From: JAQGMJ01 sp036271855
GTDB taxonomy: Bacteria; Pseudomonadota; Gammaproteobacteria; Burkholderiales; JAEUOS01
Reading direction: 5' to 3'
DNA length: 6,514 nucleotides
NCBI GenBank assembly: GCA_036271855.1
Contig: DATAZV010000162.1
Location: 1-6,514, forward strand
Both the position numbers and the translations under genes were made by a program. The number at the start of each line of letters is the position of its first letter. Position 1 is the stretch's first letter. The notes beneath the pieces are model-generated. The model did not search any database, was not told the DNA's origin, and saw nothing but the letters and a program-made list of their open reading frames with translations. Shown one piece after another: positions 1-5,452 of this stretch.

Positions 1-1
1 C

Positions 2-1183
2 CAGGAAGCCTATATCGTCTCCGCGGTGCGCAGCCCGATCGGCAAGGCGCCGCGCGGCATGTTCCGCCACACCCGGCCCGACGACCTGCTGGTGCATGCG
101 CTGAGGTCGGCGATGGCGCGGGTGCCGAATCTCGACCCGCATGCGGTGGAGGATGCAATCATCGGTTGCGCGATTCCCGAGGCGCAGCAGGGCCTGAACG
201 TCGGGCGCATCGCCGTGCTGCTGGCAGGCCTGCCGCAAAGCGTCGGCGGCGTGACGGTGAATCGCTTTTGCGCCTCCGGGCTGACGGCGATTGCGATGGC
301 CGCCGACCGCATCCGCGTCGGCGAAGCCGACGTGATGATCGCCGGCGGCTGCGAGTCGATGAGCATGGTGCCGATGATGGGCAATGCGCCGTCGATGAAC
401 GACAAGATTTTCACCGACGAGAACATCGGCATCGCCTACGGCATGGGACTCACCGCCGAGAAAGTGGCCGAGCAGTGGAAGGTGAGCCGCGAGGCGCAGG
501 ACGCGTTTTCGCTGAAGTCGCACCAGAAGGCGCTGGCGGCGATTGCCGCCGGCCACTTCAAGGACGAGATCGCGCCGATCACCATCACCGAGCGCTTTCC
601 CGATCTTGGCAAGGGTGAGATCCGCGACAAGACGCGCACCTTGGACACCGACGAAGGCCCGCGCGCCGACACCACCATCGATGGCCTGGCGAAGCTGCGC
701 ACGGTGTTCGCGCCCAAGGGCAGCGTGACGGCGGGCAACAGTTCGCAGACTTCCGACGGTGCCGGCGCGCTGATCATCGTCTCCGAAAAAGCGCTGAAGC
801 AATACAACCTGACGCCGCTGGCCCGCTTTGTCTCCTTCGCGATTCGCGGCGTGCCGCCGCAGATCATGGGCATCGGGCCGAAGGAAGCAATCCCGCTGGC
901 CCTGAAGAGCGCCGGGTTAAAACAAGAGGACATGGGCTGGATCGAGCTCAACGAGGCCTTTGCCGCGCAGGCGCTGGCGGTGATCGGCGATCTCGGCCTC
1001 AACACCGAGGTGCTAAACCCGAACGGCGGCGCGATAGCCCTGGGCCACCCGCTGGGCGCCACCGGCGCGATGCGCGCGGCCACCTGCATCCACGGCATGC
1101 GCCGCACCAAGGCGAAGTACGGCATGGTGACCATGTGCATCGGCACCGGCATGGGTGCGGCGGGGATTTTCGAAGCGGTTTAG
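2..1183 (+). CDS. Thiolase (acetyl-CoA acyltransferase, FadA-like), 5' partial
   Basis: Type I thiolase, catalysing CoA-dependent cleavage of 3-ketoacyl-CoA to acetyl-CoA and a shortened acyl-CoA, the last step of beta-oxidation, in the cytoplasm. The frame is open from base 2 and starts inside the usual N-terminal motif (YIVSAVRSPIGK), so only a few residues and the true start lie outside the window; the GTG at 26 is inside the conserved core and is not the start. The visible 393 residues match the usual thiolase length of about 390-400. All three catalytic elements are seen: nucleophilic Cys in NRFCASGL (codon 269-271), His in ALGHPLGATGA (codon 1046-1048) and the second Cys in MCIGTGMG (codon 1136-1138). 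The NEAFAAQ motif is also present. Degradative FadA type is more likely than biosynthetic acetoacetyl-CoA thiolase by overall feel, but substrate length cannot be read from sequence. A FadB-like partner may lie upstream, which is unseen. Confidence 0.95.
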   Translation, partial: QEAYIVSAVRSPIGKAPRGMFRHTRPDDLLVHALRSAMARVPNLDPHAVEDAIIGCAIPEAQQGLNVGRIAVLLAGLPQSVGGVTVNRFCASGLTAIAMAADRIRVGEADVMIAGGCESMSMVPMMGNAPSMNDKIFTDENIGIAYGMGLTAEKVAEQWKVSREAQDAFSLKSHQKALAAIAAGHFKDEIAPITITERFPDLGKGEIRDKTRTLDTDEGPRADTTIDGLAKLRTVFAPKGSVTAGNSSQTSDGAGALIIVSEKALKQYNLTPLARFVSFAIRGVPPQIMGIGPKEAIPLALKSAGLKQEDMGWIELNEAFAAQALAVIGDLGLNTEVLNPNGGAIALGHPLGATGAMRAATCIHGMRRTKAKYGMVTMCIGTGMGAAGIFEAV

Positions 1184-1201
1184 GCGGCTCAGCAGCATGC
1201 G

Positions 1202-1230
1202 GCAAAGGGCGTCGTGACGACGCCCTTTGC
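1202..1230 (+). terminator. Strong hairpin after the thiolase gene, possible terminator
   Basis: A perfect inverted repeat has 14-base arms at 1202-1215 and 1217-1230 around a single central base, beginning 18 bases after the thiolase stop. In RNA the innermost pairs would open into a small loop. The position fits a transcription terminator. No run of T follows, so it is not a textbook intrinsic terminator; it could also be a 3'-end stabilising hairpin or a very long protein-binding palindrome. Confidence 0.6.
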
Positions 1231-1248
1231 ATGTGGCGTGTCGGTGTC

Positions 1249-1270
1249 TGTCCGACATGGCTGTCAGACA
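1249..1270 (+). promoter_or_regulatory. Tandem TGTC-N-GACA palindromes, putative operator
   Basis: Two 9-base palindromes of the same form, TGTCCGACA (1249-1257) and TGTCAGACA (1262-1270), lie with centres 13 bases apart about 90-105 bases before the isomerase start. A further half-site TGTCGG (1239-1244) pairs with the CCGACA of the first copy. Repeated identical dyads in a gene leader are typical of a dimeric repressor or activator site. The core GTCNGAC also occurs in the E. coli FadR (GntR family) operator, which would suit a fatty-acid gene, but that link is inference; the regulator is unknown. Confidence 0.4.
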
Positions 1271-1287
1271 AATCCGAGTTTCTTTGT

Positions 1288-1307
1288 GCCGATGATCGGC
1301 CTAGACT
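1288..1307 (+). promoter_or_regulatory. 13-base palindrome beside a weak -10-like hexamer
   Basis: GCCGATGATCGGC (1288-1300) is a perfect dyad of 6-base arms around one base. TAGACT (1302-1307), a weak match to a sigma-70 -10 box, follows directly. No convincing -35 box sits 16-18 bases upstream (TTTCTT at 1279-1284 is poor). If this is the promoter of the isomerase operon, transcription would start near 1314, and the palindrome would lie between the -35 and -10 positions, where a repressor could block polymerase. Low certainty. Confidence 0.25.
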
Positions 1308-1326
1308 CAAATCAGGGCAGGCGCCG

Positions 1327-1351
1327 GGATGCGCCGACGCATCCGGAGGAG
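1327..1351 (+). promoter_or_regulatory. Leader hairpin abutting the Shine-Dalgarno of the isomerase gene
   Basis: GGATGCG (1327-1333) and CGCATCC (1338-1344) form a perfect 7-base-pair stem with the tetraloop CCGA. The very strong ribosome site GGAGGAG (1345-1351) begins at the next base, 5 bases before the ATG at 1357. This ribosome site fixes the start of the isomerase gene. The hairpin leaves the site itself free, so it may protect the mRNA 5' region or hold the site open rather than block it. Confidence 0.5.
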
Positions 1352-1356
1352 CTTTC

Positions 1357-2121
1357 ATGGAAGTACTCGCAAGCAAAGAGGCCGGCGTTCTTCGCATCAC
1401 GCTGAACCGGCCGGAGAAAAAGAACTCGATCACCGGCGCCATGTACCAGGCGCTGGCCGACGCGCTGGCCGACGCGCGCCGCGATCCGGCGGTGAAGGCC
1501 GTAATGATTACCGGCGGTGTGGAAATGTTTGCCGCCGGCAATGACTTGGGCGACTTCATGAACAACCCGCCGCAGGATGAGGGCGCGCCGGTGTTCCAAT
1601 TCCTGACCCAGATCAGCGAATGCGAAAAGCCGATCGTCGCCGCCGTCGCCGGCGTGGCCGTGGGCATCGGCACCACCATGCTCTTGCATTGCGATCTGGT
1701 CTACGCCGCCGACAATGCGCGCTTTGCCCTGCCCTTCACCTCGCTGGGCATCGTGCCGGAGGCGGCCTCCTCCTATCTGCTTCCGCTGATCGCCGGCTAC
1801 CAGCAGGCCGCCGAGTTGCTATTGCTCGGTGAACCTTTTGGGGCCGAACGTGCCAAACAGGCAGGGTTCGTTACCGCCGTAGTGCCGGCCGGGGAGTTGT
1901 TGCCCGCCGCCGAAAAGGCCGCGGCCAGGCTGGCGGCGCTGCCCGGCAAGTCGATCCGCACCACCAAGGCGCTGCTCAAGCAGGCCCATGCGGCGCAGGT
2001 GGCACGACAGATGCATGAGGAAGGCGTGTTGTTCCGCGCCATGCTCACCGAGCCGGCGGCGCGCGAAGCCATGAGTGCGTTTTTCGCCAAACGAAAACCG
2101 GATTTTTCGCAACTGGAATAG
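1357..2121 (+). CDS. Crotonase-family enoyl-CoA isomerase (ECI2-like) or hydratase
   Basis: A 254-residue crotonase-fold protein, the normal length for a single-domain member. The open frame extends upstream, but the ATG at 1357 has GGAGGAG 5 bases before it and begins directly with the family N-terminus (VLRITLNRPEKKNSI). The first oxyanion-hole segment AGNDLGDF is at residues 60-67 and the second, VAVGIGTTM, at about 100-108. The two hydratase glutamates are absent: their positions hold Thr107 and Phe127. Instead Glu135, in LGIVPEAASSY, falls where ECI2/yeast Eci1p carry their catalytic Glu, and SGNDL-, PF- and PEGCSS-like surroundings also match that branch. It therefore probably moves cis/trans-3 double bonds to trans-2 in unsaturated acyl-CoAs for beta-oxidation. 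Annotation as plain enoyl-CoA hydratase is the alternative. It is followed 26 bases later by a thioesterase, likely in the same operon. Confidence 0.9.
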   Translation: MEVLASKEAGVLRITLNRPEKKNSITGAMYQALADALADARRDPAVKAVMITGGVEMFAAGNDLGDFMNNPPQDEGAPVFQFLTQISECEKPIVAAVAGVAVGIGTTMLLHCDLVYAADNARFALPFTSLGIVPEAASSYLLPLIAGYQQAAELLLLGEPFGAERAKQAGFVTAVVPAGELLPAAEKAAARLAALPGKSIRTTKALLKQAHAAQVARQMHEEGVLFRAMLTEPAAREAMSAFFAKRKPDFSQLE

Positions 2122-2147
2122 GCAATAAGAACAGGCAGGAGTTTCAG

Positions 2148-2582
2148 ATGCACCGCAATCCCGCTGTCACCGCTGAATCGCTGAACGCCCGCAGCCCCGG
2201 CTACCTGCCCGGCCTGATCGGACTGAACATCAAGCGCGTGGCCGATGGCGAGATCGACGGCGAATTCGCGGTGCGCCGCGAACTGCTCGCCCCCAACGAT
2301 TTCCTGCATGCCGCCAGCGTGATCGCGCTGGCCGATACCCTGGCCGGCTACGGCTGCGTCGCCCACCTGCCCGCAGGCGCCAGCGGCTTCACCACCATCG
2401 AACTGAAAAGCAATTTTCTCGGCACCGCGCGCGAGGGCCATGTCGATTGCAGCGCGCGTGCCGCCCACCTGGGCCGCACCACCCAGGTGTGGGACGCCAC
2501 CGCCACCCACCGCGAAACCGGCCGCGCGATTGCACTGTTCCGCTGCACACAGATGGTGTTGTGGCCCAAGGCTTCCGCATGA
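2148..2582 (+). CDS. PaaI-family hotdog-fold acyl-CoA thioesterase
   Basis: A 144-residue single-domain hotdog protein, the usual size for PaaI/4-hydroxybenzoyl-CoA thioesterase relatives, which hydrolyse acyl- or aryl-CoA to the free acid and CoA as cytoplasmic multimers. The start ATG is preceded by AGGAG at 2137-2141, 6 bases away. The hot-dog helix segment is seen as FLHAASVIALADTLAGYG (residues 52-69). His54 and Asp63 keep the nine-residue spacing of the His-Gly...Asp pair in PaaI, with Asp63 as likely catalytic acid. The usual HGG is HAA here, which is a variant. The following strand FTTIELKSNFLGTAREG and the C-terminal half (GRTTQVWDATATHRETGRAIA split across residues about 108-130) fit the family pattern. 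It could relieve CoA sequestration during acyl-CoA breakdown; its substrate is not deducible. Its stop overlaps the start of the next gene. Confidence 0.85.
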   Translation: MHRNPAVTAESLNARSPGYLPGLIGLNIKRVADGEIDGEFAVRRELLAPNDFLHAASVIALADTLAGYGCVAHLPAGASGFTTIELKSNFLGTAREGHVDCSARAAHLGRTTQVWDATATHRETGRAIALFRCTQMVLWPKASA

Positions 2583-3322
2583 TCGGCGAGCTGCACATGC
2601 GCAACAACATCCTCCAGACCCTGGCCTGGCCGGCAATGCCCCTGTTGCTGTTCCAGGGCCGCAAGCTGGACCGCGCCCTGCCGCGCCTATCGCCAGCCGC
2701 CGGCCCGCGCGCCGGGCTGATCGAAGGCGGCGGCGAGCCGCTACGCCTGCTGGTATTCGGCGAGTCGACGGCGGTGGGCGTCGGCGTCGAAACCATCGAG
2801 CAGGCGGTGGTCGGCCGCTTCGCCAGCATCCTCAACCAGCGCAGCGGGCGCGCGGTGGCCTGGGAGGCCGCAGGCCTGCCGGGCGCCACCGTCAGCGAAG
2901 GCCATACGCACATCCTGCCCACGCTCAAACCGCAGCCGCGCGACCTGGTGCTGGTGCTGTTCGGCGCCAACGACACCCTGGCGCGGCGCCACGCGCGCCA
3001 CTTCGCCGACGACATGCACACGCTGATCGTAGGCTTGCGCGCGCGGGTCGGCGGCGCGGCCATCATGATGAGCGCGGTGCCGCCGCTGGGCACTTTCCCG
3101 GCCCTGCCGCAGCCCCTGCGGGCCTACATGGGCGCATGGTCGCGCTGGCTCGACCTGGCGCTGGCGCGGGTGGCGCTGCCGGGCGTGCACTATGCGCCGG
3201 TCAACATCCCGATGGTGCCGGCGCTGTTCGCCAGCGACGGCTTTCACCCCAGCCCCCTGGGCTACCAGCGCTGGGCCGAAACCCTGGCCGCTAGCGCGGT
3301 CCGGTCCGGCCTGATTCCCTAG
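2579..3322 (+). CDS. SGNH/GDSL-family hydrolase
   Basis: A 247-residue esterase/lipase-like protein with all SGNH blocks: nucleophile Ser63 in FGESTAVGVG (GEST in place of GDSL), block II Gly near 99 in EAAGLPG, block III GAND (Asn131), and block V DGFH with Asp220 and His223. The frame is open further upstream, but the ATG at 2579 overlaps the thioesterase stop as ATGA and gives a good N-terminus; no strong ribosome site precedes it, so translation is probably coupled. An ATG at 2597 is a possible alternative start. The N-terminal stretch (residues about 11-25, LQTLAWPAMPLLLF) is hydrophobic, followed by a basic QGRKLDR segment; this could be a membrane-associated helix rather than a cleaved signal. 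The family includes esterases, lysophospholipases and thioesterase I (TesA), so action on lipids or acyl thioesters is plausible. Substrate unknown. Confidence 0.88.
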   Translation: MIGELHMRNNILQTLAWPAMPLLLFQGRKLDRALPRLSPAAGPRAGLIEGGGEPLRLLVFGESTAVGVGVETIEQAVVGRFASILNQRSGRAVAWEAAGLPGATVSEGHTHILPTLKPQPRDLVLVLFGANDTLARRHARHFADDMHTLIVGLRARVGGAAIMMSAVPPLGTFPALPQPLRAYMGAWSRWLDLALARVALPGVHYAPVNIPMVPALFASDGFHPSPLGYQRWAETLAASAVRSGLIP

Positions 3323-3373
3323 CGGCCCACCGGCAGGCGCGGCAGCCTGGCGCCGGATCAGCGCGCCTTCGGC

Positions 3374-3379
3374 TATAGT
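3374..3379 (+). promoter_or_regulatory. -10-like TATAGT placed for a leaderless transcript
   Basis: TATAGT matches the sigma-70 -10 consensus at five of six positions and ends only 6 bases before the ATG at 3386. Transcription starting at the usual distance would begin at or next to that ATG. No Shine-Dalgarno sequence is visible between the hexamer and the ATG, which agrees with a leaderless mRNA. No good -35 box is seen at 16-18 bases upstream, so the call is tentative. Confidence 0.4.
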
Positions 3380-3385
3380 TGGCGC

Positions 3386-4807
3386 ATGCTGAACCGCTTT
3401 TTTGATGCGCTGCGCGGGCGCGCCACGCCGCCGCCGGCTGCGCAATCGGCCCCCGCCGCCGAGACCCTTCCGCTGGACCAGCTGCGGGCACGCCTGCAGC
3501 GCGGCGAAGCCGCGGCCGTCTGCCCCGAACTGCACGAGCTGGCCAACCGCTACCCGCAAGACCCCGACGTGCTGGCGCTGTACGGCGGAGCGCTGTTCGA
3601 GCTCTCGGTGATCGACCAGGCGCGCGCCGTGCTGCGCACCGCGCTTTACCTGCGCCCCGACCATGCCGAAGCCCTCAACACCATGGGCGCGATGGCGGCC
3701 GAACTGGACGACCCGCGCGACGCCGTCGGCTGGTTCGAAGACGCGCTGGAAATCGCGCCCGACGACTTGGCGGCACGCTACAACCTGGCCCAGGTGCTGT
3801 TCCTCACCGGCGCCTACAAGCGCGGCTTCGACCTGCTGCGCGCGCGCCACGAGTTGCTGTGGGGCCGCGCCAACCTGATGGCGCCGATGCCGATGTGGCG
3901 CGGCGAATCCCTCGAAGGCAAGCGCCTGCTGATCTGGTGCGACTGGGGCGGCCTGGGCGACCACCTGCAGTTCGTGCGCTACGTAGGCTGGGTGAAAGAG
4001 CGCGCGCGGCCGGCGGCGATTTACATCGGCGCCGGCCTGGAATTCGCGCGCCTGTTCTGGCACGTCACCGGCAGCGACGGTGTCTCCGCACCCGGCCATG
4101 CCCCGGCGGTGGACGTGCATTGCCCGCTGCTCGACCTGCCCTGGTTGTTCGGCACCGATCTGGACAGCGTGCCCGCGCCCATCCCCTATCTGTGGACCGT
4201 CCCGGCGGAGGTGGCGCAATGGGGCGCGCAGCTTGCCGCCGCCGGCCTCAGCGACAGTCAACTGCGCGTCGGCCTGGCGTGGAAAAGCACCGGCGGCGCG
4301 GGCGAGGCGCTGATCTACCAGCGCATGCGCCGCAGCAAGAGCATCCCGGCGCCGGCCCTGGCAGCGCTGAACGTAACGATTCTTCACCCGGAGGGTGGTC
4401 TGGAGGGCGGTTCGGGTTTGCGTTCGGCTGTTCGCTTCGTCAGCCTGCAAATGGGCGTCGACCTCCACGAATGCGCCGCCACCGGACTGACACCGATCGA
4501 TTGCAGCGCCGGCATCAGCGACTTTGACTCCACCGCCGCCGTCATCGCCAACCTCGATCTGGTGGTCAGCGCCGACACTTCGGTGGCCCATCTGGCCGGG
4601 GCGATGGGCAAGCCGGTGCTGCTGCTGTTGCGCCGCGAGAGCGGCATGTTCTGGCTGCACGACCGGGAAGACAGCCCGTGGTACCCGAGCATGCGCATCC
4701 TGCGCCAGAGCCAAAGCGGCGATTGGGCACCGGTGCTGGCGCAAGCGGCCGATTGGCTGCGCCGCGCCGCGCGCGAGGGCGCCGCGGTCATCATCCCGCC
4801 CCGCTAG
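3386..4807 (+). CDS. TPR-repeat protein with C-terminal GT-B-type glycosyltransferase domain
   Basis: A 473-residue cytoplasmic protein. After a short N-terminus and a Pro/Ala-rich linker (about 13-28), three TPR units run at roughly 58-91, 92-125 and 126-159 (e.g. ALNTMGAMAAELDDPRDAV). The C-terminal part resembles the glycosyltransferase fold shared by heptosyltransferases (GT9) and TPR-linked transferases: WGGLGDHLQFVRYV at about 187-200 matches the GLGD-x-LQF-RY motif, FVSLQMG at 351-357, and the donor-site segment SADTSVAHLAGAMGKPV at 395-411, then SPWYPSMRILRQ and GDW. TPRs probably bind a protein acceptor, so protein glycosylation is plausible; donor and acceptor are unknown. The start lacks a ribosome site and follows a -10-like box by 6 bases. 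It lies 63 bases after the hydrolase gene. Residues about 330-348 appear to be an insertion with atypical codons (see separate entry). Confidence 0.85.
   Translation: MLNRFFDALRGRATPPPAAQSAPAAETLPLDQLRARLQRGEAAAVCPELHELANRYPQDPDVLALYGGALFELSVIDQARAVLRTALYLRPDHAEALNTMGAMAAELDDPRDAVGWFEDALEIAPDDLAARYNLAQVLFLTGAYKRGFDLLRARHELLWGRANLMAPMPMWRGESLEGKRLLIWCDWGGLGDHLQFVRYVGWVKERARPAAIYIGAGLEFARLFWHVTGSDGVSAPGHAPAVDVHCPLLDLPWLFGTDLDSVPAPIPYLWTVPAEVAQWGAQLAAAGLSDSQLRVGLAWKSTGGAGEALIYQRMRRSKSIPAPALAALNVTILHPEGGLEGGSGLRSAVRFVSLQMGVDLHECAATGLTPIDCSAGISDFDSTAAVIANLDLVVSADTSVAHLAGAMGKPVLLLLRRESGMFWLHDREDSPWYPSMRILRQSQSGDWAPVLAQAADWLRRAAREGAAVIIPPR
4373..4429 (+). other. In-gene patch of atypical codon use, probable insertion
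   Basis: Within the glycosyltransferase, residues about 330-348 (from VTILHPEGG to GLRSA) use many T-ending codons (GGT, ATT, CTT, CGT, plus GCT and GTT), whereas flanking codons end almost only in G or C. The patch contains an imperfect tandem 12-base duplication (4390-4401 and 4402-4413, 9 of 12 identical) encoding Gly/Glu-rich sequence, and three GTTCG words at 4410, 4422 and 4430. Relatives, as far as I know the family, pass directly from the LAxL helix to VRFVSLQ here, so this looks like a short in-frame insertion forming a loop. Confidence 0.45.
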
Positions 4808-4869
4808 CGGCATTTTCACGCACGCCGGCGCACGGCCGCGGCCTATTGGCAGGCTGCCGCTGATACCAA

Positions 4870-4885
4870 GGTGCGATGGCGCACC
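4870..4885. promoter_or_regulatory. Inverted repeat GGTGCG-N4-CGCACC, possible activator site
   Basis: A perfect 6-base dyad separated by ATGG is centred about 99 bases upstream of the transcription start predicted for the sigma-54 promoter. Enhancer-binding proteins for sigma-54 typically bind dyads at roughly this distance. It could equally be a chance G+C-rich dyad or a weak hairpin in the tail of the glycosyltransferase transcript. Confidence 0.3.
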
Positions 4886-4949
4886 GTGGACGCGCCCCCG
4901 GCTTGCGCGGACGCAGGTCTGGACCCGTAATTGCCCTGAAATCGGCGGA

Positions 4950-4965
4950 TGGCATGCTCTATGCA
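4950..4965 (+). promoter_or_regulatory. Sigma-54 (RpoN) -24/-12 promoter
   Basis: TGGCATGCTCTATGCA matches the sigma-54 consensus TGGCACG-N4-TTGCW at all but two defined positions (T for C in the -24 element, A for T in the -12 element). The invariant GG (4951-4952) and GC (4963-4964) are separated by exactly 10 bases. Transcription would start near 4976, leaving a 38-base leader with a ribosome site before the ATG at 5014. Sigma-54 promoters depend on an ATP-driven activator, so the downstream gene is probably expressed only under a specific signal. Confidence 0.6.
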
Positions 4966-4998
4966 TAGAAGAAAATCAGAATAAGAAGAATCAATGCC

Positions 4999-5006
4999 AG
5001 GAAAGG
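4999..5006 (+). promoter_or_regulatory. Ribosome binding site AGGAAAGG
   Basis: AGGAAAGG lies 7 bases before the ATG at 5014. Two other nearby ATGs (4994 and 5010) are in other frames: 4994 lies before this site and 5010 only 3 bases after it. The spacing therefore favours 5014 as the start. Confidence 0.6.
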
Positions 5007-5013
5007 TTCATGT

Positions 5014-5382
5014 ATGGATACGCGATCTACCCTGCTTGATGGCGCGGCAGCCGGCTCCCGCTCCCGCCCGGCTTGTTCGTTCTGGTACCTGCTGTCGGCC
5101 TACTTCGTGCCGCGCGGCCTGTTTGTCGACCCCGAGACCCAGGGCAGCTGGGGCCGCTGGTCGCGGCGGCGCCATAACCTCGAGGTATTGCGCCTGCACT
5201 CCTTCACCTTCGCACGGCGCTGGGCCGCGCTCTGGCTGCTCGGCTCCGGCCCCGGCCGCTTGCTGGGCGGCACCATGGGCGATGTGATCATGCTGCTGGC
5301 GGGGATGGCGATCGTTCCCGCCGTGGTGTTCGCCTGCGCCCGCCTGGCGGCGGGCATCGCCGGCGACGACCTGCCCCTGTAA
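5014..5382 (+). CDS. Hypothetical small membrane protein, 122 residues
   Basis: I do not recognise this protein. Codon third positions are mostly G or C, it has a well placed ribosome site, and it lies between a sigma-54 promoter and a terminator, so it is probably a real gene transcribed alone. A short hydrophilic N-terminus is followed by an aromatic, moderately hydrophobic stretch (residues 22-33, SFWYLLSAYFVP), a basic segment rich in Trp and Arg (about 46-70, including SRRRHN and FARRWAALW), and one clear transmembrane segment at about 89-112 (GDVIMLLAGMAIVPAVVF core), ending in a short acidic tail GDDLPL. No signal-peptide cleavage site or known domain motif is apparent. It is likely an inner-membrane protein with a cytoplasmic or peripheral basic domain. 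The function cannot be inferred beyond its probable activator-dependent expression. Confidence 0.65.
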   Translation: MDTRSTLLDGAAAGSRSRPACSFWYLLSAYFVPRGLFVDPETQGSWGRWSRRRHNLEVLRLHSFTFARRWAALWLLGSGPGRLLGGTMGDVIMLLAGMAIVPAVVFACARLAAGIAGDDLPL

Positions 5383-5386
5383 AGGC

Positions 5387-5409
5387 AAACCGGGCCAGCG
5401 GCCCGGTTT
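5387..5409. terminator. Hairpin terminator between convergent genes
   Basis: AAACCGGGCC (5387-5396) and GGCCCGGTTT (5400-5409) form a perfect 10-base-pair stem with the 3-base loop AGC, starting 4 bases after the stop of the small membrane protein gene. The stem has A residues on one side and T on the other, so it can act in both directions. The downstream tract on the + side is TACCTTCTC rather than a pure T run. It lies 43 bases beyond the stop of the convergent molybdenum hydroxylase gene. Confidence 0.75.
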
Positions 5410-5452
5410 ACCTTCTCACTGCATCAAACCCGCCCCGACACCACGTTGACCA

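Noticed and set aside
436..1152. Minus-strand open frame opposite the thiolase
   Set aside because: The + strand carries a complete thiolase active site here; the antisense translation shows no known motif.
1135..1356. Upstream extension of the isomerase open frame to 1135
   Set aside because: It would overlap the thiolase end and read through the hairpin and operator-like repeats. The ATG at 1357 has an excellent ribosome site and begins with the family N-terminus.
3330..3356. Possible stem CAGGC/GCCTG with outer CCGG pairs between the hydrolase and glycosyltransferase genes
   Set aside because: It has a five-pair core with bulges in very G+C-rich sequence and no T run; not distinguishable from chance.
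4801..4810. Palindrome CCGCTAGCGG at the end of the glycosyltransferase gene followed by a short T tract
   Set aside because: With no loop bases the stem would be only about three pairs, too weak to be called a terminator.
2741..4966. Very long minus-strand open frame of 741 codons opposite the SGNH hydrolase and glycosyltransferase genes
   Set aside because: Its translation is rich in Arg, Gln, His, Gly and Ala with no domain pattern, and it spans two recognisable + strand genes. It is the usual antisense shadow of G+C-rich coding sequence.
4524..5039. + strand frame running from inside the glycosyltransferase to 5039
   Set aside because: Most of it is a Pro/Arg/Trp-rich shadow of the glycosyltransferase, and its tail covers the sigma-54 promoter and ribosome site of the next gene.
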